This document shows positions 22,351 through 35,254 of a DNA stretch of 64,000 bases, piece by piece. Below the pieces are notes generated by a model. The model saw nothing but the letters and a program-made list of their open reading frames with translations. It had not been told where the DNA came from and did no database searches. Origin of the DNA: Ligula intestinalis. Lineage: Eukaryota; Platyhelminthes; Cestoda; Diphyllobothriidea; Diphyllobothriidae. Position numbers and translations under genes: made by a program. The stretch is from positions 73,007,535 through 73,071,534 of the forward strand of contig JAYGXS010000003.1 in assembly GCA_036362985.1 (NCBI GenBank). The letters run 5' to 3'. Numbering within the stretch: the first letter of the stretch is position 1; each line of letters starts with the position of its first letter.

Positions 22351-24388
22351 TCTGACACCTCAATTAGACTGCACGAAGCTAAAGAAATCTTGCAAAAATA
22401 TATTTGCTAATTGTGGCTCCAAATATCTTTGAACAGATGTAAGTAAATTCCTCGATGCAGTAGCTTTCCGGCGTCGGTAGAACGGGGTTTCATTATGGAA
22501 AATATTAAGTCACAAACAAAAAACTTGATTGCAGCCATACATTAAAAAGGCATGCAAAACAGATTGAAAAACAGTCAGATCAGCAAGGGAAAACTTTAGT
22601 AGAAAGTCGGTAGCAAAAACCTTTTCAATGCTTGGGTAAAAGGGGAGAGGAGGTGCGCTTCTTGTTGCATGACCGGTAATTTCATGTTCATACCTCTCCT
22701 GTTTAAACCAATCATTTGGTTAATTAAAAGCAATTAAATAAAAAAAGCTGGATTTGAGGGACAAGATTATCTCAGCAAGGTACTACTATGTATGTTCAAT
22801 TTTATCAAGGTTCACAGAGAAAATAGAGTCTAAGGACCGCTATAAAACTGGAAGGATGCGAATGCTAGTTGTTATCAGCATGGCAGAGGAGTGAAGCAAT
22901 TAGCGGAGTTTGCGGAAAGCATTGGGAATACCTGAATTTCTAGAAAAAATGCGTTTGACTTTCAAGTGCGAATCCAAAACTATTGGGAAAAGCTGGATTG
23001 CTTAATACGCTATGTGGCAATCCTACTGGATCCTAAAGTTAACCTTAACCCTTCCCTTAACGTAATCTCAATCGTATCGTATCCTTTAAGTATTTTATTA
23101 AGTAAGGTTAGAGCGTAACCCTATTATACCATACCTTCCCAAATCATAAAAGTAGACATGCTATGGTAATAAAACTAATGCCTTCCTAATAACATATTCG
23201 TCAAGGTCACGGCATACGGCCCTTCCAGGTCGGCTAGGAAATAAGTATCGTCGTTTTAGTAGTCATTTTAATGAGCATGTTAGCTAGAGCCATCGTTAGA
23301 GGTAAGGTTAAAGCTTTGCTCAAAAAAATTTCCTTTACTTTTTCTACCCATATTCCCCTATGATAGAGTATGCTCTAGACATCTTAGGCTTAAATGAGAC
23401 CACATCGGTCCCCGTTTATCTGTCTGAGGCGAGTCTGCACAAACTCACAACTACATGGGTGTGTGGCACGCCTTGGAAGTAAGTTTACTGGCCCCGCAAG
23501 CAGCCACCGTATCTAATATCATCACCAGCTGGCTGACAGGCTAATGCTGGTGCTTGCGCACAAGGATAGGAGAGTTCGGCCGACCAACGGCGTACCAGCA
23601 AAATGAACACTTTGAGCACTCCCCCCCTGCGTTGACTCTCTCATTACTTCGGTGCTTCTCAGGATTGGGAGTCACGTTTAAATAACCTTCGTTTTAGTTC
23701 GGTCTCTCCGCGGTCCTTAGCACCAGGACCACCATTATTGCAGCATGGTAAACATAAATTGGGCGCTAGGTCACGTGAGGGGCACGTGTAAACAGGCTTT
23801 TTGGCCTTGTCGGTGACTGTGCCCACCTGTCGTCTTGCCTTTGATCTGCTATCGAAGCACAAATCTGCCATGTTATACACTGAGGCACGTGCCAGCTACC
23901 AGTGATGGATGAACTCTGTGGGGCAGGTGGGGATTCGCGTTTTTTGCGATGTCCAACTGTCTGGTGAAGTGCGTAGGCGATGATAAGTTGGGTTTACTGC
24001 ACTACCTGTAAAAAGTTAAGAGATCGATGCGGACTCCGCTCCACAGCGCAACTGCTGTTCTTTCGAAGTCGTTATCTTGTTAGACAGCGGATCTTAATTA
24101 AAACGGGTCATCTACACAGGCACTGAATAATAATGTGTTGAGGTTAATTGAAAACAGGACAAAATGAAGTGCTGGATAATGGGCAGCGACTTTGCGTTGC
24201 CTGCGGTCTACTGAAAACAACTGCGTGAGATCCCACGGGGTCACTAAGACGCGTGCATTGTTGCTAATGCGTATACTCTTGGGTAGGTTTTATGAGAAGA
24301 ATTTTGAACAATTGCGGTTTTGAGATCGGAGGAGGCTAAAAGTGCTCCAATTTTATGAAAATCCCATGAATTAGTCCGCCAGAGTAGA
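22350..24388. other. No supported gene
   Basis: Intergenic DNA with no frame over 75 codons and no recognised repeat or RNA. Confidence 0.4.
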
Positions 24389-24690
24389 GACTCGAGGCTC
24401 GGTTAGGTATGAGAATAGAAGACGCGTGGCGCTAGTTGGAAGGCCAGTGAATTATGTAGAGAACTATGACAGAAAAGGTTGGAAGAAGTTGACAGCCAGG
24501 CAAGGGCACGCCCAGAGTCGTAAGAGCAGAGTCCGAAGTGTAAGACCATAGGAAAGTGGTCTCTTGTCATATGTGAGTTATCCTTGAAGGTGATTGGCCG
24601 GTGGGGACAGCCGGGGTTAGCCGAGAACCATCCTGCGCTTGTGCACGCGTGCAGGTAGTCGCGAGGGGTCAAGCGGTACGACATGCCCCC
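24388..24690 (+). repeat. Interspersed family A, 3' portion
   Basis: It shares 'GAAGTTGACAGCCAGGCAAG' and 'CCTTGAAGGTGATTGGCCGG' with the family copies at 33.3 and 34.8 kb. The 93-codon minus-strand frame here is incidental. Confidence 0.45.
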
Positions 24691-25189
24691 CCCGTTGGGT
24701 CACTACAAGCCCACTTGGAATGAACCATATTCTCAGTGGAAAACTTCCGTTGGACTGAGAAGCCATTGCTCCGACTAAGCAAGATTATGTCCACCTTTGG
24801 AGGTTGGAAGTTAAACCATTCTGTACCAAAGTTAATACATCGACTGTGTAAGCTAATGCGCATTCTATTCGTTTTTTGACATTTTTAAAGATTTTCAGAA
24901 ATTTTAACCAGCCTCCCCATGATGAGAAAGGCTACCGTCAGTTAAAACTGCTGACTACAACCTATTTAGGCATATGTTGAAGCCCCTTCAGTGAATGATT
25001 GTTAGAGCACTGTAAATATCAATGATTTCAAAGTATATCGTAGGATTCACGACGAAGAAGTGTCCTGCCACTTCCGGTTGATTTACTTGTAAACACCTTG
25101 GTGATATTTAAACACAAACCAGAAGGGCATTATCCAAAGCTGCCAAAATATTCGATGAATTAAGTGTGCCTGAAAGTTATCTAATTGAT

Positions 25190-25400
25190 TGACTGGTTAG
25201 GAAACCCTGCTTGGGCAATCAGTTTAATGTTACAGAATTGTTTAATTCCATACCTGGCAGCAGTTTAGCGGGTAAATTTACTCGCAGACCAGCTGACTGG
25301 AGCATTGGCTTTACTAAAGCCTTCGCCTTCCTGGCACGGTTTTGAATCCCATCGAGAGCACCCAGTTTTTTGAAATGTGTGTCAGACTAACTATTCAAAT
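25190..25400 (+). repeat. Weak tRNA-like relic
   Basis: 'GGTTTTGAATCCC' (about 25337) is B-box-like and is followed by 'CCCAGTTTTTTGAAA'. 'GAAACCCTGCTTGGGCAATC' matches the middle of family T. Heavily diverged. Confidence 0.35.
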
Positions 25401-25839
25401 CCACCGAAATCCCATTTACAAACTCTTATCTCATCAATAAGTTAACTGATCGAAAGTATGACAAGGTAAGCTGGTACGGCGCCCATTTGATTTTACTTGA
25501 CTTAGCAAAGTTTTCTGCTGTGTCTTACGCCATTATGCAAGCAAAGGACGGAACAAGGCCAAACCAAAAATCAGCATTGTTAACGAAGAGGACCCCACAC
25601 CGAACCTTCCAGAAGATGAGGCAGGATCACGGGTACCCTCTACCACGGGGACAAGGAATTACATTAATTACTGTTTATGACCCCGAATGACAGCCGGCTT
25701 CATTGACAGTTAATTAGCGTATACCAATATAATTGCTCTCCCCCCACCTTCGTACCCCTTGACGTTCTGATGACCGCGGACATTCGATAGGCCTATGGCC
25801 CTTATAATTAACCTTCTTTTGGTTGCTGTTTCTTACCCC

Positions 25840-25920
25840 TGGAGATGAACGCCTGTAAGAGTTTTAAAACTCAGGACAATAAATCAATTGATCCAGTGCT
25901 CGACTCGTCTTCTTCCTTAT
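25840..25920 (+). repeat. Decayed PLE terminus
   Basis: 'AAAACTCAGGACAATAAATC' and 'GATCCAGTGCTCGACTCGTC' parallel the PLE end 'AAACGTCAGGCGAATAA...CCCAGCGATCGAGTCTTC'. No intact hammerhead core. Confidence 0.35.
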
Positions 25921-26148
25921 CCAAATGACCTTCTTTGTACACTTTACTTTCCGCTTACGCGTTAGTTAGAAACGGAACAGACAGAAATATCCTGTTATAG
26001 ATATGGCCACAATATTTTGCATTCGCAAGCTTATAAAAGAGCCTGAAAGTAATAGACCACGGCGAAAAAATCTGATATAACGGGACAAGCGAGCTCTTTC
26101 ATTTCCAGCCAAACTGAATAATTTATTTTCAGGAAAATTAAAAAAAAA

Positions 26149-26158
26149 NNNNNNNNNN
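26149..26158. other. Assembly gap (10 N)
   Basis: Ten unresolved bases directly after an A-run. The gap interrupts a minus-strand frame. Confidence 0.98.
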
Positions 26159-26379
26159 TGCGTTTCTGACGTGCGTCAAAACAGCAGGCCCAAACGTTGC
26201 GGGACTTATGATGAGAACCTAGGTAAGCATCAGTGGGAACTCCCACCAGCCTTGGGCACCTTAAGCAACCAGCTAAGGAAATTACAGACGGCATACCTAA
26301 CGAAGAAAGGACGATGCAAGGGGGAGGGGGGTGCTACCCACGCGGCCACGGTCAAAAAGAAAGAACGGACATTGGAGGA

Positions 26380-26640
26380 GCTGTAGTGGTTCCACAGCCC
26401 ACCTCCTTCAAACGCGAGACTCCACAGATGTGGTCTCACAGTGGCAATCTTGGTCGCCCAGTCGCGCTCAACCCAGTGCAATGGCCCACGTTCGCATGCG
26501 ACGTGCGACCTTTGCCCTCTCGCGATCGGGGCGCACACACGCACCCCAGACTGGTCGGGCCAATCAGCGCCCTGAAGGTGACTCACACGAGACTCGCTCT
26601 GGGGCCGTTGGGACAATTCCTGCGATGACGAAGACTCAGG
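26380..26640 (-). repeat. Interspersed family A, 3' portion, inside a GC-rich block
   Basis: 'GGCCAATCAGCGCCCTGAAG' is the reverse complement of the family's 'CCTTGAAAGGTGATTGG' region. The GC-rich block 26160-26864 is open on both strands (177 codons plus, 186 minus), which reflects composition; neither product shows a domain. Confidence 0.4.
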
Positions 26641-27542
26641 ATTCCACCCGTCAGGGTGCAGACGCAGACAACGTCGTTGGCCGCTGTGATGACGCCATCC
26701 TCTCACACGGCCCTCAGGGTCGAATGCCACGCCGGACCGAGTTGCAACTTCCTCCTGACTCTTCTGTAAAAAATACATTGTTCTTAACAATGTGGCTTTC
26801 CCGAGACTTCTCCCATTTCCTAAGGAAGATTGTAGCCGTTATTTTTAAACGGCATTATTCTTAACGGCCCTCGATAACTGGTGACTTCGTGTCATGTCCC
26901 TGCGATAATGGTGACTTCCCGACGTGTCCTATAACCTTCTATAGGGCCTCAAAGTAAGCCAGTCAGAATCAAGGTCACCAAGACGCCAGATTGGTTAGTG
27001 ACTTGAATGATCCGAATCCCTGAAAATGGGCAATAGCATTGCTAAAATAGCAGTACCTAGTGATGTGCTCAAGCATGAGTTTAGGGCTCCAGGTGAACAT
27101 AGTTGTGTTCCCGGCAATCAGTTTTCCATATACCTCTCTGTAGATGCACATTATTTACTCTCAGGATGATCACAAGGAAAGCTCTAATGCAGCAGTTCTT
27201 GTGATAAACATTTTCTGATTATTTTGCATGTTATACTGACTTATTCCTCAGGCTCCTTCATTCACGCAATGCTGTTTATTGAATTCCCCTAATTTTTGAA
27301 AAAAAACTTTCGGGACATATTTATGATGAGACTAATTCACATAGTATCTGAAAACTTAAGATGCACCCTTGCGTTTTAAAAAAATTGCAATGTGTGCCGG
27401 TGGCTCAAAACTGTGAAAATGACTGACGGGTCCTTTGGTAATGTAAATACTGTAATCATTGCTAATATAAGTGAACATGCGAGTCCCAGGAAGTAATTGA
27501 GCAGAAAAAAACGACCCGATCGCTAGGACAATATGGTTATTT

Positions 27543-27580
27543 GCCTGATGTTTCGAAATCCGTTGCGGATTCATCATCAG
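27543..27580 (-). ncRNA. Hammerhead-like motif with ATC cleavage triplet
   Basis: CTGATGA, helix ATCCGCAACGGAT and GAAAC are intact on the minus strand, but the following triplet is ATC instead of GTC. AUC is tolerated by some hammerheads. Confidence 0.45.
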
Positions 27581-27870
27581 AGACATACTCACAGAACAGT
27601 AGCAGAAACAGTTTGTGTGGGCACAGTGTTCTGCAGTAAAATTTAAACATACAGAAAAAATACATTAATGCGTTTGGTTGTTCGCTAATTCATTGTGTCA
27701 GCAATGACCATCTGGCCTTGTGGTGTTGGCATAAGATGATATGGTGGCCTGTGTGTCCCCCGAGCGGCGATTTGCTCTGCCCAATTTAGTCTCAGCACCT
27801 AATATGGATTGGACAGATCGTTGCACTTGTTGATGGGTTGTGGGCCCGTGAACCATGACTCAAATAATTC

Positions 27871-28122
27871 TCAGCTCACTCGAATGTCACCTCTGGCGAT
27901 AATTTTGGCCTCATCAAATTTGAATGTGTGACCGAGCCTCGTCGAATGAGCCACAACTTGAGAATTGGCATCAGTTCGCCACACTGCTGCCGCGTGTTCG
28001 GCAATTGGCGTCCTGAGAATTCTGCCAGTTTCTCCGACATAGTTTCTTTGCCCGCAACTGCACCAAATCCTGAAGCCGACTCCAGATGTTTCTTGTCGTG
28101 GCAGTGCGTCTTTCGGTTTCAT
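27871..28122 (-). pseudogene. PLE GIY-YIG endonuclease domain
   Basis: The frame shows 'WCSCGQRNYVGETGRIL' followed by IAEHAAAV and, later, HSTRLGHTFKFDEAKII. This is the Cys-x-Cys, YVGETGR, R/I..EH pattern of Penelope GIY-YIG nucleases. Upstream pieces of the same protein lie in other frames (28231-28437 and 28134-28385), so at least two frameshifts separate it from RT. Confidence 0.7.
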
Positions 28123-28439
28123 GATCTGACGCCTTATGGTTGCTTCCGGCCTGCGTGCGACTCCAACTTAAAGTGGTGCGAGAAGATGGCCAACATCCTC
28201 CGATACGTTTTTGAAGTATGGGATCGCTCGTTAAATTTTGGGGTCCGTGCGACTTGGTTGGCGACCTCGTTTGCGCAGGCACTGGTTAACGAAATTGCGT
28301 GGGCAGCCATTTTCTCTGAACAACCACCGAAGGTATTGTACCTTGGCAACGTTATTTTCTGGTGTAATGCAGTGCATCTCAACACGCTGATAGAGCGTCC
28401 TTAGGCAACTGCGTTTGTGGCACAGCTTCATGAGCATCT

Positions 28440-29130
28440 TTTTTCAGAAGGATTGTTTACCATCTCCAGAAGACGACCACAGAGCCAAAGTCCCTCACAG
28501 GGACTGGTAACGCACCGATCGGTGGATTGCGCGATCGATTTTGCAGCCTTCTTTATAGTTACACTAAAAATGTTCTCCTTACAGCAGATGTAGCCTTATT
28601 TGCTGGCAAATTATTTTGTCGATGATTTTTGGGTTGCCATCAGAGTTTCCTGCGAAGGGGCCTCACGTGAAGGATAAGGATTAAACAACGATATGGATAA
28701 TGGGTGCATTCTGGTCAAAAGAGTTTAGCTTTCAGATCTACCGAAGAAGCACTGACTGCAAGGCTGGTTGCGTCAGCGCAAAGTACGAGGAAAAAATGTG
28801 ATAATTACCGACAAAGGGAGGGAGTGACATTTCGTGGAAATAGTACACATCGACCTGGCTTGATGGCTATTGATGCAACTGCTCGCTTAAGTGCAGTGAT
28901 ACCTGATCGGAGCTGCAAGGCGTTAGCTGGCATCACGCCTTCAACTCACAGCAGAACGATCAATATTCGCTCCTGCAGCTCACAGATAACACTCAGCAAG
29001 CATTGCGTTCATCGTTTAATGAAGGACTGAACAGCAACTAATAAATCTGGTCGGAATATCAATATAGCCAACGCGTTCTTCTTCGTCTTAAGAATATCAT
29101 TTGAGTTAATTACTAGCGAAACAGTTTAAA
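28440..29130. other. No supported gene
   Basis: A 108-codon plus-strand frame (28704-29030) has no identifiable domain or homologous repeat in the window. Confidence 0.35.
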
Positions 29131-30300
29131 GGTCAACAATTTTTTGAAAATTTAGACGTTGTTTTGAGTTCACTAACAAGGCGTTCTTCGCAGTCAGTAA
29201 AGGAAATCGATAACTTTCGAAGTCAATGCACTGAAATCACCTTCCGACAAACTTCGCAGCCAGGAGAATAAAATCAATTTTGCGGAGTTCAAGGGTTACT
29301 ATGAGCATTTGTATTTTCTAGACAACGAGTTTGGTGTTGGCTGTGTCTCAACCATAACGTCAAGCCCAACTGACAGAATAAGAAAATGGAAATTACTAAA
29401 ATTGTCGATTTGTTCTGTGCAGAAACTGGAGTTGCCACCTCACCCTCTTCGTGCTTGGAAGTGTGTTTTGCGTGTTCTCCCTCTTCCAAATACACAACGA
29501 TGTTCTTATTTTTTTTATTGAACTATCTTTTGGAATTGACTAGCCACCCTCGAATTCACGGCATGCTTGGCAGTGGCAAATATAATCAACGTCAAAATGA
29601 TGCAGGTCGATATCAAAAAAAGACTGCCTACCTCTACGAGTTGGCCTCAAGGACCGTTGGGGCTATTGAAATCACACTCAAGTCTCTTTCTGAAGGTATA
29701 GAGGAAAGACGCCATCCTTAACACGCTCAGAGAGTCAAATTTTGACTTTTTGTAGGAATACAGTTCATTGATCGTAAGATTTTTTCCATAGCAGAAAAAA
29801 TATTGCGACAAACACAAGGATATTGGAAGGTCGTTACAAGGTAACTAACCGTGGTTAGCCAACCCAACCCAACCTAAACCCTCGGCACGAAATTCCGCTC
29901 TATTGGTTAGAAGTGCTTCGTTTAAACATTGAGAGATCTGGCCTAGATAGAGCCCTTGGGCATACTTGGAGGAATACTTCCTATAACGCGATAAATGAAC
30001 GTCCTCGGGTGTATTTGTTTAGTTGGTGACCAGCAGTCTACGAGTGTAGTACGCACAGCCAAATCCAAGGAATTTCACGAAGCAAAAAAAGCACAAATAT
30101 CTCTCCTTCACCTCTTGATCCAACCATTCTTGTGGTGTGCGTACTTCTAAACCCGAAACATAAACTATCTTCAAAGGTAAAATGTGACTTTTTGCGTTCA
30201 CAATAATCAACATAATAGTTCCTGACTACTTCGAAACAAATTCCGTGCAGTTTAGTGCCCGAGATATTTAAGTTATGACAGACTACCAACCGCTGAATGA
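29130..30300 (+). repeat. Family B repeat, copy B1
   Basis: An unrecognised ~1.1-kb repeat. Landmarks in order are 'TATTTTCTAGACAACG', 'GTGTCTCAACCATAA', 'CCCTCGAATTCACGGC', 'TAGAAGTGCTTCG', 'GGAGGAATACTTCC', 'GTATTTGTTTAGTTGGTGAC' and 'GTGCCCGAGATATTTAAG'. B2 repeats most of these in the same order; B3-B5 do so on the minus strand. The 111-codon frame at 29386 is not conserved among copies. No transposase, integrase or RT motif is visible. Confidence 0.55.
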
Positions 30301-30479
30301 GCCTTTTGCGCTTAGAATATACATTAGTATGTGGTTTAAGCCAAGGGTTTGGGTTTGAACTAAAATTTGTATACGGTTACTAACGAATAGACTAACCGAG
30401 AACGAATGAACTGAACATTTCTGGCTTATAATCCGTCATCAGACAACCCTATTCAACCCAGATTAGTGAAGTACCCGTG

Positions 30480-30860
30480 ACTCGAGCCGACAGCCTGTGA
30501 CTTAAAAGTCTGAGAAGAGGAGTCAGTTAACATACAGTGGCTCTTTAGCGCCATTTCTCCTTCCCACATCACGCCTTACATGAGGTCCTGTGATGGGATC
30601 CTCAATCACCTATGGGAAAGCCAAAAGCAGCTGCCGCAACTTGCGCCAATCCTCGATCCGTCATGGCGGCTAACTTGCGCACACGCCTCCGCCTGCTTAC
30701 AACGTTCTGTCCAATCACCTTTCAGGGACTGACTCATACAATCACCGCCATAGGCACATGTGCCGATTCCTATGCTGACTTCACTCAGGACCCGGCGCCC
30801 TAGGGGCCGGACTTTACTCGTCCGACAGTACCCTCCGTCTGGCCAATAACTTTTAAGGCC
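30480..30860 (-). repeat. Interspersed family A copy between B1 and B2
   Basis: The reverse complement carries 'GAAAGGTGATTGG' and 'GGCCAGACGGAGGGTACTGTCGGACG'-type sequence, as at 34690-34830. It is oriented opposite to the flanking B copies. Confidence 0.5.
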
Positions 30861-30879
30861 GACTCACAAAGGAAAATGT

Positions 30880-32010
30880 CAGTTTTTTCGTAATTAACTT
30901 TCTTCCCATTTTCTGCTTCCGTCAGCGGGGCTTTTTTTTCTTTCAGTAAATAAAATCGATAATTTGGTTAGTCGAGATTGAATCTCCGCTTTTGCGTAGT
31001 TGACATCGCCTTCTGACACGATCCACAAGCATTTGAAGAAAATAACTTTCAGCCATTTCCAGGATTTTTAGTAGATTTTTTATTTCCTAGACAGTGTGTA
31101 GTGCCTGCAGCTAAGGTATGCATTGCGTCTCAACCACAAAACCAAGTGTTTACTGGCAGAAGCAGCAGCAGTAGCAGAAAAAGCAGGTCGATGTCAATAA
31201 GCTGAGGGATGTTCTATGTGCACAAACTTGAGTTGTTGGCTCATGAGGATCTGTTTGGTGTGCACTCCTTATCCTGTATATGCAGTCTCGTTCGATTGTT
31301 ATCTACAAATCTTTCAAAATTGACTGTTTGAAGAAAAAAAATATTGAAATGATCCTTGCGTTGTTTCCCACTTCATTGCCGTAGCTCTCAAGGGAATCTA
31401 TTTACCTAGTGCGCAGTAAATCCTTTAAGATGCTAACTGGTAGCCGCCCTCGAATTCGCAACGTTAAATTTTTATTGACGGAGGGAAGCTTAAAGTGCAC
31501 TTCTCAACATGAAGGGAATGCTGCTCGAGGGCTAATTGTGGCTCTTTGCCTACTGCCCCTTTGCAATCTAAGAGCACCACAGTGTAACTCTTTGTGTGAG
31601 TGGTTTTCACTGAGTCACATTAGTTGCAAAATTTTTGTCTAAGCAGATAACTACTTGCGACAAAGACAGGGGACACCGGAATGGTCGTTTCGAGTTAATC
31701 AGCTGTCAACAGTCAGCCACGCGGCATTCCTAGGACTTCAACCTGCGCTCTGTTGGTGAGAAGTACCATGTTCAAAAATTGAGCCGTGTGTTCTGTATCC
31801 AGCCTCTGAACACAACGGGAGGAGTACTTCCCATAGTGCGATCTATGAGCACCTCTGGCATATTTGTTTGTTAGGTGACTTGTAACATACGGCTCCAGCA
31901 ATCTCAGTGAACTCAAAGAAACTTTACGAAGCAAATAAATTAACAGTACGCTCTCCCACCCCTCGCGGTCCAATAGTTTACGTCGAATGCCTATTAAATC
32001 ATCCTAGTCT
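30880..32010 (+). repeat. Family B repeat, copy B2
   Basis: Parallel to B1: 'TTATTTCCTAGACAGTG', 'GCGTCTCAACCACAAA', 'CCCTCGAATTCGCAACG', 'GGGAGGAGTACTTCCCATAG' and 'GCATATTTGTTTGTTAGGTG' occur in the same order with extensive divergence. Confidence 0.5.
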
Positions 32011-33270
32011 AGTCTTAACGAACATAAGCTTTAGCGGACTGTTTTATTTTACGTATATTCAATTTACATTCTATCAATAGTCAGAATGGATGGTTTATGT
32101 ATCAATCTCTAGTCTGACTATGGAACACTTGGAGCCTCAATTACGACGTGATTTCGAAATATTGTTTTCTTTAGGACAGGATGTTCATTACCTTTCCAGT
32201 CGGTAATATGACCTGCTAGTGTATGGGCAGGAAATATATTTTTCCTACGAAAAAGAGAACGGAATTCGAAGGCGTGGTAAATAACACGCAATGAAGAAAA
32301 AGCTATTCATATGCGCCAACTATTAGGCAGCATGAGATGGACTTTACGAAGCTTAAGTTTTACAGACAAAATCCGGCATTTTAAATTCAGGTTTGCTCAA
32401 TTTCATAACTTGTTCCTCCTCATCTTTAAAAAGCTGCTGGATAAAAGATACCTCATAATCTGAAGTCGATGCAGTAGAAAAAGTTTTACAAATCTTCCAC
32501 CATAAGCAATCTTAATTTTATGGCCCAACATCTCACGACAGGTTAACCCGAAATTCTTACAATTTTTTCAGATTGGATAAGCTTACCTTTTTGGGTTTGT
32601 TAGATCGATTTTTGAAGTATTTTCAAATCCCAAACACTTTTGCACGTGACCGTGGGTGCAGACGCGTCTGAGACTTCGAATCTATTCTGTGTATATTTTA
32701 ATTTAATGTGAGTCATACATATCTTAACGTCATTTAGAATATGTCACCTACGACACACACAATTCTGTTATGCAAATGCATGCTGCGTGAATAGAAATTT
32801 CACCATTTTAAAAGTCTCCTTATTAAAAATGTGTCTATCTTGAAATATTTCCTTCTTTTATGGATAACATTTTAAGAAGACATAGTGTGCTATACAATTA
32901 AGACAAGCAGGGGGTATTTTGGTGCTTTTATTTTCTACAAAAAGGTATCTTTGATTCTTAGGTTACCAAAAAGCACAACAGGAAATCCACATTATTTAAA
33001 TAATTATTTTATTGAGTATACTCATGGAAAGAAGAGGGAAATAAACTCACCGTAAGGGCAGTATTCTGTTATGATTCAAATATGTCGGTGTTTGGCGCCG
33101 CAATAATAGACCTTACAACGAAACGTGGGCAATACTTTCTCATTGAAAACAGACTTCAGCATTTTGGTTAATATTCCTGGTATATAATGAATCTGTATTG
33201 GTCGATGACATCTATCGATTAGTGTGATTTATCGTGGAATAGTTATCGCAGAGTGCTAATTTAATAGAGA
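32010..33270. other. No supported gene
   Basis: AT-rich sequence with no open frame above 60 codons and no recognised repeat. It separates the two B-A-B blocks. Confidence 0.4.
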
Positions 33271-33740
33271 ACGCTAACAGTTGCGATGTTCAGGCCAGAT
33301 TTCTTATGGCAAGCGAAAAGATGAGGCACCAAAAGGTACTATCAATTTATTCTGTACAGAAGGAGTGGAGAATAGTTAGGATGAAGTTGACTGTTGGGCT
33401 GCATATCCAGCCACGGGTGGTTCGATCCAAAGTAGTGAGAGCGTAGGCAATCATCACAGTGAGGTCCTGAGTGAGGCGGACTTGGAAGCAATTAGCCAGA
33501 CGGACTGCATTGTCGGACGGGTACGGTCAGGCCGCTGGGGCAGTCGGATTTAGCTTGTGAAAATTAAGACTATGCCAGGATGACCAAATAGGCAGTCCTC
33601 ATGAACTGTTGGACCACGGGAGGTGGGAGGGCGTATTATTGAGTTAATTGCCTTATATAGGTGCTTGGAGTTGGCCGGGAGTGTTGGAGTCGTATGTTTT
33701 AGGTCACCTACCAAACAAATATGCCAGAGCTTGTTCATAA
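33270..33740 (+). repeat. Interspersed family A copy
   Basis: 'GTTGCGATGTTCAGGCCAG', 'ATCAATTTATTCTGTACAGA', 'GAAGTTGACTGTTGG' and 'GACTGCATTGTCGGACGGG' fit the family order. Confidence 0.5.
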
Positions 33741-33794
33741 ATCGCGTTATGGTAAGTACTACTCCCGTTTTGCTCAGGGACTTGATCCAGAACT

Positions 33795-33870
33795 AAAGGC
33801 TCACTGGTTAGAACGTAGCTCGTCTGACCAACAGAACACAGGTTCGAGCATCAAGAGTTCTGCATGACTG
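33795..33870 (+). repeat. tRNA-like short segment
   Basis: 'TGGTTAGAACGTAGCTCG' and 'CACAGGTTCGAGCATC' look like displaced A-box and B-box elements about 30 bp apart. Too diverged to be a tRNA gene. Confidence 0.3.
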
Positions 33871-33899
33871 ACTGACGACTGATAATGAAATCGAAATTG

Positions 33900-34620
33900 C
33901 CCTTCTGGTAGCCCTTGTATTTATCGCAAATAGTTCTCTGTTCATAAATTTCTTGCAACTAGTGTGACTCAATGAAATTCATACACACAAAAAGTAAGCC
34001 ATGTTGCTTGGAGTGACGAGTTTCATTTTATCCCTTCAGAAGGAGATGCGATAGTAATTCTGTTGATTACGTGAGCAATATTAAAGAGTCATTATTAGCC
34101 ATCGACCAGCACGCCTTTCACGCTAAGAAGTTTAGTTTAAACTTTCATAATATTTTCACGCCCTAAATTCAAGGGTGGCTACCTTTGAGTATCTGATGAG
34201 AGAAAATGCGTACTGGATAAATATATTATCTCGAAAGATATGGCAGTGAAATGTGAAAGACACTTTAAGATTGCATGCCGCAGGGACCGTCATGCGCGAG
34301 GAAGCTGAGTCAGCAACTCAAGATTCTCTGCAGCGTACATCCGTCATTTTAGCACCATCTACTTTCATTTTTGTGCTGCCGTCAGACGGAATTCGGCGTT
34401 GAGGTTGAGGCACAGTCAATACCTTAGCTGCGGTAAGTACACATTGTGTAGAAAATAAAAATGCTAATAGTGATAATGGAAACCCCTGTAATTTATTTTC
34501 TTAAAATACTTGCGGATATCATCAAAAAGCGATGACAACTGCGCAAAAATAACCCTTAATCTCAATGTATCAAATTATTGATTTTGTTTGCTGAAAGCGA
34601 AAAATGCCCTGCCTGTGAAC
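33900..34620 (-). repeat. Family B repeat, copy B3
   Basis: Minus-strand counterpart of B1/B2: 'CAAGGGTGGCTACCTTTGAG', 'GTTGAGGCACAGTCAATACC' and 'TGTAGAAAATAAAAATGCT' are complements of B landmarks. Confidence 0.5.
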
Positions 34621-34679
34621 GCAGAAGAGGGGATGAGAGTTAAATGCGAACAAAACTGGCATTCTCCTTAGTGAGTTGG

Positions 34680-34970
34680 CTTTAAAAGTGATTGACCAGA
34701 CAGACTGTACTGTCGAACGAGTACTGTCCGACCGCTAGAGAGCTCGATCCGAAGTAAAGTCAGCGCAGGAATCATCAGAAGTGCCTACAACTGTCGCTGT
34801 GTGAGTCAACCTTGAAAGGTGATTGGCCACATCGGTGTCAACAGGTTGAGGCGTGTGCGCACGTTAGCCACCATGATGGATCGAGCATTGGCGCACGTGG
34901 TGGCACTTGTGATTGGCTGTCACACGGGCGACCGAGGATAGCTTCAAACGACCTCATCTCTGGCGTGACA
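34680..34970 (+). repeat. Interspersed family A copy between B3 and B4
   Basis: 'GACAGACTGTACTGTCGAACG' and 'CCTTGAAAGGTGATTGGCC' identify it. It is oriented opposite to the flanking B copies, mirroring the B1-A-B2 block. Confidence 0.5.
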
Positions 34971-35254
34971 CTGAAGGAGGAAAGGGCATTTCAGAACCAC
35001 TACGTATTAACTAAACGCTCCTCTTTGACTTCTCAATCACAGACTGCGAGTTCGAGTCACGGATGGTGCACTATCCAGGGTTGGGAAAGGTTTGCTGATG
35101 ACGGCTTACATAAGTCAGAAATAATAAATTGATTCATTTTCGGTTAGCCTCTTCTACAGCAACCATATAAAATCTTAGTTCTAACCTTATCTTTTGGCTT
35201 AACCTTATGCGAATTTTAAGTCGAAGAACCTCATTCAAAGGTTGGGATTCTGTC

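Larger units (their letters stand above)
27500..28440 (-). mobile_element. Penelope-like element fragment with pseudo-LTR and GIY-YIG domain
   Basis: Reading down the minus strand, an RT C-terminal connector ('KRSCLRTLYQRVE' from 28437) passes through frame changes to a GIY-YIG endonuclease (27871-28122). The 3' untranslated region follows, and a terminus with a hammerhead-like motif at 27543-27580 ends in 'CGATCGCTAGGAC...'. The element is 5'-truncated before the RT catalytic core. It belongs to the same family as the 9.4- and 10.2-kb copies. Confidence 0.75.

Noticed and set aside
26230..26864. Long overlapping frames on both strands (186 and 177 codons)
   Set aside because: The block is GC-rich and contains a family A fragment. 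No domain is visible on either strand, and the minus frame at its left passes into the gap.
29386..29721. 111-codon plus-strand frame as a gene
   Set aside because: It lies in family B copy B1 and the frame is not maintained in B2, B3 or B4.
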